Under the pieces are notes generated by a model. That model ran no database searches. It saw only the letters and a program-made list of their open reading frames with translations, and was not told the DNA's origin. The translations under genes were made by a program, and so were the position numbers. A DNA stretch of 8,561 nt from assembly GCA_937915925.1 (NCBI GenBank), contig CALGGM010000085.1, positions 1-8,561 on the forward strand, read 5' to 3'. Below, piece after piece: positions 1 to 6,654 of the stretch (position 1 is its first letter; the number at the start of each line of letters is the position of its first letter). Source of the DNA: an uncultured Clostridia bacterium. Its GTDB lineage: Bacteria > Bacillota > Clostridia > Christensenellales > CAG-138.

Positions 1-31
1 AACCCACCCTCCCTTGCACAGGGAGGGCAAG
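1..31 (-). repeat. Dispersed B module, cut by window edge
   Basis: This is the reverse complement of 7116-7146 over its full visible length. It contains a hairpin with arms CCCTCCC (7-13) and GGGAGGG (21-27). Read on the minus strand it follows the A module at 34-74, the same order as at 7073-7174. The remainder of the module lies outside the window. Confidence 0.85.
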
Positions 32-33
32 AT

Positions 34-74
34 GGATGTCAACGAATTGTAGGGGGCGTCGTCCTCGACGCCCC
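34..74 (-). repeat. Dispersed A module (8-bp stem, 6-base loop)
   Basis: The minus-strand reading is an 8-bp stem (GGGGCGTC with GACGCCCC; plus-strand arms 67-74 and 53-60) closing a GAGGAC loop, followed by CCTACAATTCG and TTGACATCC. It matches 7073-7113 in inverted orientation. Stem position 4 is G-C here and T-A there, so the pairing is kept although the bases differ. Confidence 0.85.
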
Positions 75-120
75 GTCAAGAAACATACCGATGTTGTAGG
101 TTCTGTCTGGCGCCCCCTGT

Positions 121-144
121 TGTGTCATTCTGCGTCGCGAAGCG
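121..144 (-). repeat. Dispersed C module, degenerate copy
   Basis: TGTGTCATTCTG (121-132) and GCGAAGCG (137-144), separated by four bases, are the reverse complement of 7016-7027 and 7004-7011, which are also separated by four. The module type (a CGCTTCGC core followed by CAGAATGACA) is, from memory, frequent in gut Clostridia contigs. It sits between the GntR gene and the A module. A weak hairpin (TCCCC 152-156, GGGGA 160-164) lies just downstream of the GntR stop but has no T-run, so I do not call it a terminator. Confidence 0.6.
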
Positions 145-166
145 CATCACATCCCCTTCGGGGACA

Positions 167-880
167 TCACAGCGGGGATTCAAACCGCATGGTCTGTGTG
201 GGCGGGAAGAAAAAGGTGTCGAGCAGCATCGGCACGCCGCTCGTGCTTCTGCAGAAAAAGCACAGCTTCAGAACGGAAGCGCCGAGCGGGACCGAAAGCG
301 CGGAGGCGATCTCCTCATCCGCGACGGCGGCGTAGACCTCGCAGCGCTGGGACTCGATATGCAGGTGCATGTCGTTGCGCACGAGATCGCTGAGCGTGGT
401 GCGGTAATCGCGCTTGAAAAACTGCGGGACCTGATCGGCGCGCAGATACCCGACGCCGTATGCAAACGGCATGCCGCCGACCGTGCGCACGCGGGAGACC
501 CTGCGCACCTTCGTGCCGCGCGGGATATGCAGCATATCCGCGATCGGCGCGGGCGCAGGGACCATCTTGACCGAAAGCTTTCTGAGCCCGCTTTCGACCC
601 CGATCTTGCGGATGGAATCCGAAAAGCTCTGTTCGAGCCGGAACACGTACGGCGACTCGTTCGGCTGCGCGCGGAACGACCCGCGTCCCTGCTCGCGCAT
701 CAGCAGTCCCTCCTGCTCCAAAGTCTTCAGCGCCTGACGCACGGTCCCGCGGCTGACGCCGAACTCTTCGGCGATCTCCTGCTCCGTTTCAAACGGCGCG
801 CCGAGCGGCAGGCGGCGAAGCCTGCTGCGCAGCTCATCTGCGATGCGTGCGTATTGCGGGAGTCCGTTTGCGTCTTTCAT
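167..880 (-). CDS. GntR-family regulator with UTRA effector domain (HutC type)
   Basis: This is a one-component transcription factor of 237 residues, a normal length for the HutC subfamily. Residues about 8-70 form the winged helix: recognition region around VSRGTVRQAL (42-51), with wing residues EQGRGSF at 63-69. Residues about 80-232 have the UTRA pattern, including the IPRGTKVRRVSRVR segment and the C-terminal LKLCFFCRSTSGVPM strand region, which would bind a small-molecule ligand. The ATG start follows GGAGG by 8 bases (CCTCC at 889-893 on the plus strand). It is the second gene of a leftward pair, 22 bases after the patatin-like gene, so it probably regulates that pair from the shared promoter. 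The ligand cannot be told from sequence. UTRA regulators usually sit with sugar, amino-acid or phosphonate genes, so a lipase partner is uncommon. Confidence 0.93.
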   Translation of the reverse strand: MKDANGLPQYARIADELRSRLRRLPLGAPFETEQEIAEEFGVSRGTVRQALKTLEQEGLLMREQGRGSFRAQPNESPYVFRLEQSFSDSIRKIGVESGLRKLSVKMVPAPAPIADMLHIPRGTKVRRVSRVRTVGGMPFAYGVGYLRADQVPQFFKRDYRTTLSDLVRNDMHLHIESQRCEVYAAVADEEIASALSVPLGASVLKLCFFCRSTSGVPMLLDTFFFPPTQTMRFESPL

Positions 881-902
881 GCGGATATCCTCCGTAAAGT
901 AT

Positions 903-1688
903 TCAGCTCAGAAGCGCTTCGATCTGCGGCATCGCGGCTTCGGCGCACTCGCGTCCGACGCGGATCGCCTCCGCCGTCCCCGCGGTCGAAACCATGCCCA
1001 TAAAGGAAACGTCCGGCTTGATGCGAACGTCCGGAAGATCCGGCCGCAGGCGGCTGATCTCCTTCTGCATCATATCGAACGCGCGCAAAAGCGTGGTGTG
1101 CGCGCCCGGCGCCTTATCCTCGGTGAGCACGTAGCGCTTTTTGATCGACAGATCGACGCCGATCACGATATCCGCGCCGTTCTCGCGCAGCACGTTGATC
1201 GGAAGCTCCTCGAGCGTTCCGCCGTCGATGTACCAATGCCCGTCGAGCTTGACCGGTGTGAACACGCCCGGGATCGCCATGCTCGCGCGCGCCGCCTCAT
1301 ACAGCTTGCACTGCTCGAAGATGTGAAACGTCCCCGACTCGAGATCCGCCGCGCCGATGAAGCACGGAATACGGGTCTGCTCGACCGTGAGGTCGTGCGT
1401 GAGCACGCGCATCAGCTCGGAGATCTTGTTGCCGGACAGCACGCCGCCGCGCGTGACGATCGTCGGGTCGATGAGGTCCGACGGCGCAAGCGTGCAGAGG
1501 TATTTTTCCAGCATGTAAAGGTCGGTCCCCGCGGCATAGATCGCGGCGACCAGTGCGCCCGCGCTGCAGCCGGACACCAGATCGATCGGGATATGGTGCT
1601 CCTCAAGCACCTGCAGCACGCCGATATGCGCCATGCCGCGCCCGCCGCCGGAGGCAAGCGCGAGCCCTACTTTTTTACGTTCTCTCAA
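903..1688 (-). CDS. Patatin-like phospholipase (RssA/NTE family)
   Basis: This is a predicted serine acyl hydrolase using a Ser-Asp dyad, likely cytosolic and acting on membrane phospholipids or lysophospholipids. With the preferred start (261 residues) the oxyanion loop GGGRG is at 14-18, the nucleophile elbow GCSAG at 40-44 (Ser42) and the second catalytic residue in DGG at 155-157 (Asp155). All the key residues are present. There is no signal peptide or membrane helix, as in the bacterial RssA-like group. Start choice: TTG at 1688 lies 8 bases after an AAAGG ribosome site, whereas the upstream in-frame TTG at 1712 has none. It is the first gene of the leftward unit with the GntR gene. The physiological substrate is unknown. 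Members range from true phospholipases to proteins known only by genetics. Confidence 0.93.
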   Translation of the reverse strand: MRERKKVGLALASGGGRGMAHIGVLQVLEEHHIPIDLVSGCSAGALVAAIYAAGTDLYMLEKYLCTLAPSDLIDPTIVTRGGVLSGNKISELMRVLTHDLTVEQTRIPCFIGAADLESGTFHIFEQCKLYEAARASMAIPGVFTPVKLDGHWYIDGGTLEELPINVLRENGADIVIGVDLSIKKRYVLTEDKAPGAHTTLLRAFDMMQKEISRLRPDLPDVRIKPDVSFMGMVSTAGTAEAIRVGRECAEAAMPQIEALLS

Positions 1689-1724
1689 TGGCGGTTCCTT
1701 TCGGTGGTTCAATTCTTAAATTAT

Positions 1725-1753
1725 ATTATAACAAGACGGAAAACCGTTTGCAA
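1725..1753 (-). promoter_or_regulatory. Sigma-A promoter for the patatin/GntR unit
   Basis: On the minus strand, TTGCAA (1748-1753) and a perfect TATAAT (1725-1730) are separated by 17 bases. The spacer holds a small perfect inverted repeat, ACGG and CCGT around TTTT (1736-1747), which could be an operator for the GntR protein. That role is a guess, because it does not match the usual HutC-type operator consensus. Confidence 0.72.
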
Positions 1754-1790
1754 GAGCGATCTGTTTACAAAGGTTTTGCGCATTTTTCTG

Positions 1791-1819
1791 TTGCGTTCGG
1801 CGCGAAAAAAGGGTATGAT
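1791..1819 (+). promoter_or_regulatory. Sigma-A-like promoter for mrnC-rlmB-sigH
   Basis: TTGCGT (1791-1796) and TATGAT (1814-1819) are separated by 17 bases, placing the transcript start near 1826. That is two bases before the first in-frame ATG of mrnC, so the transcript would be nearly leaderless if that ATG is used. Back to back with the leftward promoter at 1725-1753. Confidence 0.55.
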
Positions 1820-1827
1820 AAAGATGT

Positions 1828-2274
1828 ATGAGCATGCACTTCGATATTATTCATTCCATGGAGCTAACGAGGCCTGCGGACCCGCGTTCGCTGCCCGCGC
1901 TGACGCTCGCGTATCTTGGGGACACCGTGTACGATCTGTACGTGCGCACGGTCCTTGCGGAGACGCTGCGTCTGCCGATGCGCGCGCTGCACCTTGAGGC
2001 GGCAAAGCACGTATGCGCGGCGGGGCAGGCGGCGGCATACCGCAGGATCGCCGAGCTTCTGACCGAGGACGAGCAGGCGGCGTTTCGCCGCGGACGCAAC
2101 GCGCACAGCGGCACTGTGCCCAAGCACGCCGACGTGCGCGAATACCGCGTGGCGACGGGACTTGAAGCGCTGCTCGGCCATCTGTACCTTTTGGGCGAGG
2201 ACGCGCGCATCGGCGAGCTGATGCGGCATGCCCTTGCCGTAACGAATTCATCCGAAAAGGAGCCCGAATCATGA
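1828..2274 (+). CDS. mrnC: Mini-ribonuclease III (MrnC)
   Basis: This is a Mini-III RNase, a compact RNase III catalytic domain without a dsRNA-binding domain. In Bacillus it trims 23S rRNA precursor ends as a homodimer. The length (148 residues) is close to the Bacillus protein (143). It shows TLAYLGDTVYDLYVR at 26-40 with the catalytic Asp32, the family block RRGRNAHSGTVPK at 87-99, and EALLGHLYL at 113-121 with the second acidic site Glu113. The start is uncertain: ATG 1828 and 1834 lie almost at the predicted transcript start, and ATG 1858 would put the catalytic Asp at 22, near its usual place (23). None has a clear Shine-Dalgarno site. It overlaps rlmB by four bases (ATGA), so translation of the two is probably coupled. 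Linkage with rlmB is the normal Firmicutes arrangement. Confidence 0.93.
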   Translation: MSMHFDIIHSMELTRPADPRSLPALTLAYLGDTVYDLYVRTVLAETLRLPMRALHLEAAKHVCAAGQAAAYRRIAELLTEDEQAAFRRGRNAHSGTVPKHADVREYRVATGLEALLGHLYLLGEDARIGELMRHALAVTNSSEKEPES

Positions 2275-3389
2275 GCGACCAGAACAGAGACTACGGAAAG
2301 CGTCCCACGTCCCGCGACACCGGCGCGCGCACGCGTACACAGTACGAAAAGCCCTACGGCAAAAAGCCCTACTCAAACGGCGGACGCGGCTACAATACCG
2401 ACGAACGCGAGTACCCGAAGCCCGCTTACGGAAAGCCGTTCCCGAACGATTCCCGCAAGAAGAAATCCTTCGACGGCGACAGAAAGCCGTACCGCAGCAA
2501 CGACGAGCGCAAGCCCTACGGAAAGCCCGACGAGCGCAAGCCGTACGGCAGATCCGACGATAAGCGCGGCTTTGACCGCAGGCGCGACGAGGGCCGCAAG
2601 CCCTATGAGGTGGAGCCCGTGCAGGGCGAGCGCGACGAACAGCCGTACCTTTTGATCGGACGCAACGCGGTGCGAGAGGCGATCAAGAGCGGACGGAGCA
2701 TCGACCGCATCCTCGTCACGACCGAGCACGACGGTTCGCTCGGCGAAATCGTGACGCTTGCGCGCGAGCGGAAGCTCGTGGTGCGCGAGGTGGACCGCAG
2801 GAAGCTGGACGAGCTGTGCATGCCGTTCGGTCACGGCGGCAAGACCGCGAACCATCAGGGCGTCGTGGCGTACGCCGCGGGCGTGACCTACTGCGAGATC
2901 GCCGACATTTTAGACGCCGCAAAGGAAAAGGGCGAAGCGCCGTTTGTGATCGTGCTGGACGGCGTGGAGGATCCGCATAACCTCGGTTCCATCATCCGCA
3001 GCGCGGACTGCGCCGGCGCGCACGGCGTGATTATCGGCAAGCGCAGAAGCGCGTCCGTCACCGCGGCGGCGGTCAAGGCGAGCGCGGGCGCAACCGAATA
3101 TGTGAAGATCGCGCGGGTCGTCAACATCTCCGCGGCGCTTGCGCAGCTGAAATCCGCGGGGCTCTGGGTCGCGGGCGCGGACATGAGCGGACAGAGCATG
3201 CGCACGCAGGCGATGAAGGGACCGCTTGCGATCGTCATCGGAAACGAGGGCGAGGGGCTTTCGAAGCTTGTTCGCGACAACTGCGATTTTCTCGTTTCCA
3301 TTCCGATGCAGGGACACATCGACTCGCTGAACGCAGGCGTTGCGGCGGCGGTGCTGATGTTTGAAAAGAAACGGCAGGACGCGGAATAA
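2271..3389 (+). CDS. rlmB: 23S rRNA (guanosine-2'-O-)-methyltransferase RlmB (SpoU/TrmH family)
   Basis: This SAM-dependent 2'-O-ribose methyltransferase of the SPOUT superfamily acts on a 23S rRNA guanosine (G2251 in E. coli numbering). Residues about 126-205 are the SpoU substrate-binding domain. Residues about 224-366 are the trefoil-knot catalytic domain with motif 1 NLGSIIRSAD (237-246, Arg243), motif 2 IGNEGEGL (323-330) and motif 3 SIPMQG plus SLNAGVAAAV (343-361). The total length of 372 exceeds the usual 240-270 because of an N-terminal 120-residue, strongly charged, low-complexity extension with recurrent RKPY(G) units at 71, 80, 89 and 109 and further KPYG at 27. The extension is likely disordered and RNA-binding. 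The ATG is preceded by AAAGGAG about 8 bases upstream and overlaps the mrnC stop. Paralogous SpoU enzymes cannot be fully excluded, but gene order supports RlmB. Confidence 0.92.
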   Translation: MSDQNRDYGKRPTSRDTGARTRTQYEKPYGKKPYSNGGRGYNTDEREYPKPAYGKPFPNDSRKKKSFDGDRKPYRSNDERKPYGKPDERKPYGRSDDKRGFDRRRDEGRKPYEVEPVQGERDEQPYLLIGRNAVREAIKSGRSIDRILVTTEHDGSLGEIVTLARERKLVVREVDRRKLDELCMPFGHGGKTANHQGVVAYAAGVTYCEIADILDAAKEKGEAPFVIVLDGVEDPHNLGSIIRSADCAGAHGVIIGKRRSASVTAAAVKASAGATEYVKIARVVNISAALAQLKSAGLWVAGADMSGQSMRTQAMKGPLAIVIGNEGEGLSKLVRDNCDFLVSIPMQGHIDSLNAGVAAAVLMFEKKRQDAE

Positions 3390-3391
3390 AG

Positions 3392-3988
3392 ATGCCTACA
3401 CCGACCGACGAACAACTGCTTGCCCGCATCCGGGAAGGCGACAGTGACGCGGAACGGCTGCTGTACGAACGCTACAAGCAGCTGGTCCGTTCGCGCGCGC
3501 ATTCCTATTTTCTGATCGGCGCGGACCACGAGGATCTCGTGCAGGAGGGCATGCTGGGGCTCTATAAGGCGGTCTGCGAATACGACGAAGAAAAAGCCGC
3601 GTCGTTCAAAAGCTTTGCGGAGCTTTGCGTGACGCGGCAGATCCTGTCGGCAATCAAAAACGCGACGCGTAAAAAACACACGCCGCTGAATCATTATGTT
3701 TCGCTGAACAGCTCGCCCGTCGAGGCGGACGGCGAGCTGACGCTTTTGGACACGATGCGCTCGCTCCGCGTCGCCGACCCCGAGGAGGTCGTGATCGGGC
3801 GCGAGAACTTCGAGCGCATGATGCTGTACCTCGAAAAGACGCTGTCCCCGATGGAGCGGCGCGTGCTGAGCCTGTACCTGGACGGGCTTTCGTACCCGCA
3901 GATCGCCGCGCGCATCGAAAAGCCGCTGAAATCGGTCGACAACGCCATGCAGCGCGTCAAGCGCAAGCTCGAACAGTACCGCGGATAA
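3392..3988 (+). CDS. sigH: RNA polymerase sigma-H (Spo0H-type) sigma factor
   Basis: This alternative sigma-70-family factor drives transition-phase, competence and early sporulation genes in Firmicutes. Its 198 residues fit the family (218 in Bacillus). Region 2 reads HSYFLIGADHEDLVQEGM (37-54) then SFKSFAELCVTRQI (71-84) and TRKKHTPLN (92-100), nearly the same as Bacillus SigH. Region 4 with the helix-turn-helix spans about 150-195 (LYLDGLSYPQIAARI, then KSVDNAMQRVKRKLE). The ATG is two bases after the rlmB stop. Only a weak GGA lies upstream, so expression is probably coupled to rlmB. In Bacillus rae1 (yacP) lies between rlmB and sigH and rpmG-secE-nusG follow, but here all of these are missing. 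A relaxed SigH-like role such as competence in a non-sporulating species is possible. Confidence 0.95.
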   Translation: MPTPTDEQLLARIREGDSDAERLLYERYKQLVRSRAHSYFLIGADHEDLVQEGMLGLYKAVCEYDEEKAASFKSFAELCVTRQILSAIKNATRKKHTPLNHYVSLNSSPVEADGELTLLDTMRSLRVADPEEVVIGRENFERMMLYLEKTLSPMERRVLSLYLDGLSYPQIAARIEKPLKSVDNAMQRVKRKLEQYRG

Positions 3989-4666
3989 CTATCCTTCCTG
4001 CGCGTCCGTCAGCATCCAACCGAGGCTGACCGGCGCGGAGAACGCGGTCCCGCAGTAAACGCACACACGCGCGCCCGCCGCAGGCAGGGGTGCGCCGCAG
4101 TTCGGGCAGTTGAAGCCCACAATCGGGCTGTCCGGATCGTCCGCATAGCCCGCAATATACGTCAACGTCAGCCGACGCTCGCGCAGAGTGTCGGTTTTGT
4201 CTTGGTAGCCCACCGCCGCCTGACAGGTCAGGACCTTCTTGCGCGTGCTGCCGTCGTAGCCCGCGATCGTGACGCGATGCACGTTGATCCCATCCTTCAC
4301 GTCGTCCGGAAGACGGTCCGCAAACGCGTCCTTGAACGTCTCGGTCGCGTCGTCGGTAAAGAGCACCTTGCCCTTCATGCCGCTTTCATAGTACGTTCTC
4401 GCGTCGCGGCGCACGCGCTCCGCGAAGATACGCGGGTTGAACTCCGGAAAATCCTTCAGGATCTTCGGAAGCGCCACGGATTCAAGCGAGCTTAGAGAGC
4501 GCGGCTTTTCCGGCTCCTTGTCCGCGGCGATCGCTTCGTCCAGCGCGTTTTTGATGAACCCGATGCGCTCGCGCCACTGCCGCGTGGCACGGCGGATCCC
4601 CATAAATCCCCCGAGCAGTATCAGTGCTCCGCCGCCGATGAGCAGCGCGATCATCCACCATTCCAT
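3989..4666 (-). CDS. Membrane-anchored zinc-ribbon protein, Tim44-like
   Basis: No specific function is known. The chosen ATG follows GGAGG by 5 bases (minus strand), giving 225 residues. A 38-residue longer reading frame upstream lacks a ribosome site. Residues 3-22 form one hydrophobic helix, 28-55 a charged linker, and about 65-180 a soluble alpha/beta region (FPEFNPRIFAERVRRDARTYYE start) resembling Tim44-like domains that often accompany zinc ribbons in Clostridia. A C-terminal zinc ribbon uses Cys187, Cys190, Cys202 and Cys205 (CPNCGAPL, VCVYCGTAF). The domain probably faces the cytoplasm. The stop codon abuts the sigH stop with no spacer and no terminator, so the convergent transcripts must overlap. 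It is divergent from the membrane/DUF937 pair. The Tim44-like label is family knowledge from memory, not a computed match. Confidence 0.85.
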   Translation of the reverse strand: MEWWMIALLIGGGALILLGGFMGIRRATRQWRERIGFIKNALDEAIAADKEPEKPRSLSSLESVALPKILKDFPEFNPRIFAERVRRDARTYYESGMKGKVLFTDDATETFKDAFADRLPDDVKDGINVHRVTIAGYDGSTRKKVLTCQAAVGYQDKTDTLRERRLTLTYIAGYADDPDSPIVGFNCPNCGAPLPAAGARVCVYCGTAFSAPVSLGWMLTDAQEG

Positions 4667-4696
4667 ACAAACCTCCGAAAACGGTTCCTTTTCTCC

Positions 4697-4725
4697 AGTT
4701 TGGACGCAAACGCCTCGAATGTCAA
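4697..4725 (-). promoter_or_regulatory. Possible promoter for the zinc-ribbon gene
   Basis: On the minus strand a perfect TTGACA (4720-4725) stands 17 bases from a poor CAAACT (4697-4702), about 30 bases upstream of the start codon. The -35 box is strong and the -10 box weak. The AT content nearby offers no better -10. Confidence 0.4.
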
Positions 4726-4789
4726 GCACAATCTTTACAATTCCGCCGATTTTTCTCCGTTTGTTGTGACAAAAAAGCACCTGTTAAGG

Positions 4790-4818
4790 TTGACATTGCG
4801 CGCGGCTTGCCGTAAAAT
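4790..4818 (+). promoter_or_regulatory. Sigma-A promoter for the membrane/DUF937 unit
   Basis: TTGACA (4790-4795), a 17-base spacer and TAAAAT (4813-4818) make a near-consensus promoter. The transcript would start near 4825, leaving a leader of about 50 bases before the ATG at 4875. Confidence 0.75.
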
Positions 4819-4874
4819 ATATGATAAGAATGTATATCATTCGATCCAATCAAAATGAAATGAGAGGGGTTTGC

Positions 4875-5687
4875 ATGGAAGAAAAGAAAAGAACAATCAC
4901 CAAGGTTGAAGACGGTGAAAAGGTAAAGAAGACAGCGAAGAAGGCTGTCGAAGAAGCGACGGAACAGAAAACCGTAAAGCCCGTCGAGACGCTGACCAAA
5001 GCGGAAGAAAAGAGCAAGGCGACGACGCTGCGCATCGTTTCCGCGATCCTGTGGGTGCTCGCGATCGGCTTTGAAGTGCTCGCGATCCTCTTCCTGTTCA
5101 AGAAGCTGTACATCTCCTGGCTGCCGCAGATGTGGGCAATGATCATCTGCATCGTGCTCGATCTGGTCTGCTGCATCATCGCGGCGCTGCTCTGGAAGAA
5201 GGCAAGTCACCTCGATCCGTTCAAAAAGACGAACAACAAGGTCGGCTTCTTCATCCTCACGCAGCTCGGCGTGATCATGGCTGCGATCTGCTTTATCCCG
5301 CTGATCGTGCTCGTGCTCGCCAGCAAGGATAAGCTCGACAAGAAGTCCAAGATCGTCGTGACCGTCGTTGCGATCGTCGCGCTGCTCATCGCGGGACTTT
5401 TGGGCGCGGACTTCAACCCGATCTCCGCAGAGGAAAAGGCGGCGGCGGAAGAAACGCTGACTGAGGATGTGTACTGGACCGCGTTCGGTCACAAGTATCA
5501 TATCTATGACGACTGCAGCTCGCTGAAGAATTCCTCGACGCTGTACTCCGGCTCCGTTACCGCCGCGATCGACAACGGCCGCGGAGAGCTCTGCTACTTC
5601 TGCGCGAACAGAGCGGAAAAGGAACAGAACCTCAAGCTGGAAGAGCTCAACGTGGAAGAAGGCGTTGAAGAGCTCGCCGGAGAATAA
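4875..5687 (+). CDS. Four-helix membrane protein with C-terminal His/Cys putative metal site
   Basis: I do not recognise a named family. The chosen ATG has GAGAGGGG 5-6 bases upstream, giving 270 residues. An in-frame ATG at 4821 falls at the predicted transcript start and is unlikely. Residues 1-50 are highly charged (Lys/Glu-rich). Predicted membrane helices lie at about 53-75, 86-107, 124-148 and 160-178. The soluble tail carries VYWTAFGHKYHIYDDC then LKNS and CYFC, so His209, Cys214, Cys240 and Cys243 could bind one metal ion. The same spacing (KYH, C, then a C-x2-C about 25 residues later) is found, as far as I recall, in small modules at the ends of some Firmicutes nucleases and MBL-fold proteins. 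The protein ends with an acidic stretch. The DUF937 gene follows after three bases, so the two are co-transcribed and probably coupled. Confidence 0.88.
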   Translation: MEEKKRTITKVEDGEKVKKTAKKAVEEATEQKTVKPVETLTKAEEKSKATTLRIVSAILWVLAIGFEVLAILFLFKKLYISWLPQMWAMIICIVLDLVCCIIAALLWKKASHLDPFKKTNNKVGFFILTQLGVIMAAICFIPLIVLVLASKDKLDKKSKIVVTVVAIVALLIAGLLGADFNPISAEEKAAAEETLTEDVYWTAFGHKYHIYDDCSSLKNSSTLYSGSVTAAIDNGRGELCYFCANRAEKEQNLKLEELNVEEGVEELAGE

Positions 5688-5690
5688 GCC

Positions 5691-6629
5691 ATGGCAGGCA
5701 TCGATCTCAACACCCTGATGGGGTTGGTCGGCAGCGACGGCGTTGACGCGATCGCAAAGTCGACAAAGACCGACAAGAACAAGGTCGCGGCGGTCCTTTC
5801 CGACGCGCTTCCCGTGCTCGTCGGCAAGATGTCCGACAACGCCTCCACCGCGGACGGCGCGGCGTCGCTCAACAAGGCGCTGAACGAGCATAAGACCGGC
5901 GACGTCATCGACGCGGCGGCGTTTCTGAACAGCGCCGACAGCGCGGACGGCAAGAAAATCCTCGGTCACATCTTAGGCGACGACGAAGCCGCGGCGACCA
6001 AGGCGATCTCCAAGAAGAGCGGCGTGTCCGGCTCCAAGGTCAGCACGATCCTTTCCATGGTCGCGCCCCTGCTCCTTTCGCAGCTCGGCAACAAGAAGGA
6101 CGACGACGAACCCACCGGCATCGGCGGACTCTTGGGCGGACTGCTCGGAAACAATTCGAATAACTCGAATAGCTCCGGCGGCATCGGCTCGATGCTTCTG
6201 GGCTCGCTGCTAGGCGGTTCCAACAGTTCTTCGAGCTCGTCCAATAGCTCCGGCGGCATTCTCGGCGGACTGCTCGGCGGACTGTTCGGCGGCAAGGAAG
6301 AAGAGAAGGAAGAGGAAAAGGAAGAATCCCCCTCCATCCTCGGCGGGCTCGGCTCGCTTGCGATGAACCTGTTCGGCGACAGCTCGGCGCTTGAGGAAAA
6401 GGAAGAAGCGACCTCCTCCGCAAAGAAGAAGACCGGCAAGAAGACGAGCTCCTCCTCGAAGAAGACGAGCACCTCTTCGAAGAAGACAACTTCGACCGCG
6501 AAGAAGACCGGCACGACCACCGCGAAAAAGACGACTTCCACCGCAAAGAAGACCGGCACGTCCACCGCGAAGAAGACGGGCACGACCTCAACCGGCAAGA
6601 AGACCGCAAAGAAGACCACGGGAAAATAA
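5691..6629 (+). CDS. DUF937 (YidB-like) protein with Gly-rich linker and histone-H1-like Lys/Thr tail
   Basis: Function unknown. Residues 1-133 match the helical DUF937 pattern (an LMGLVGSDGVDAIAKS start, VLSDALPVLVGKM at 35-47, then ASLNKALNEH). Residues 142-200 are a Gly/Leu/Ser/Asn low-complexity region with GGLLGGLLG-type units. Residues 201-239 are acidic (KEEEKEEEKEE). Residues 244-312 are almost only Lys, Thr, Ser, Ala and Gly, with TAKKTGT-type units like eukaryotic H1 tails and bacterial Hc1/HctB-like proteins. No signal peptide is visible. GGAG lies 8 bases before the ATG, inside the end of the upstream membrane gene. The tail could bind nucleic acid or an anionic surface. The DNA repeats encoding it make length variation between strains likely. 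Confidence 0.88.
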   Translation: MAGIDLNTLMGLVGSDGVDAIAKSTKTDKNKVAAVLSDALPVLVGKMSDNASTADGAASLNKALNEHKTGDVIDAAAFLNSADSADGKKILGHILGDDEAAATKAISKKSGVSGSKVSTILSMVAPLLLSQLGNKKDDDEPTGIGGLLGGLLGNNSNNSNSSGGIGSMLLGSLLGGSNSSSSSSNSSGGILGGLLGGLFGGKEEEKEEEKEESPSILGGLGSLAMNLFGDSSALEEKEEATSSAKKKTGKKTSSSSKKTSTSSKKTTSTAKKTGTTTAKKTTSTAKKTGTSTAKKTGTTSTGKKTAKKTTGK

Positions 6630-6654
6630 TCCAGGATCATACCTATAGAAGGAA

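Noticed and set aside
122..1003. 293-residue rightward open frame over the GntR gene
   Set aside because: It is antisense to a clear GntR/UTRA protein, is Arg/His/Ala-rich, and has no family features. It is a shadow of GC-rich codon bias.
843..1997. 384-residue rightward open frame across the patatin gene and into mrnC
   Set aside because: It lies antisense to the phospholipase with all catalytic motifs, then overlaps mrnC in another frame. Its composition is that of a shadow frame.
4667..4874. Riboswitch or leader RNA upstream of the membrane protein
   Set aside because: The leader from the predicted start to the ATG is only about 50 bases and shows no stable stem or terminator.
4722..5969. 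415-residue leftward open frame
   Set aside because: It is antisense to the membrane protein and the start of the DUF937 gene, and is rich in Arg, Asp and His without hydrophobic or motif structure.
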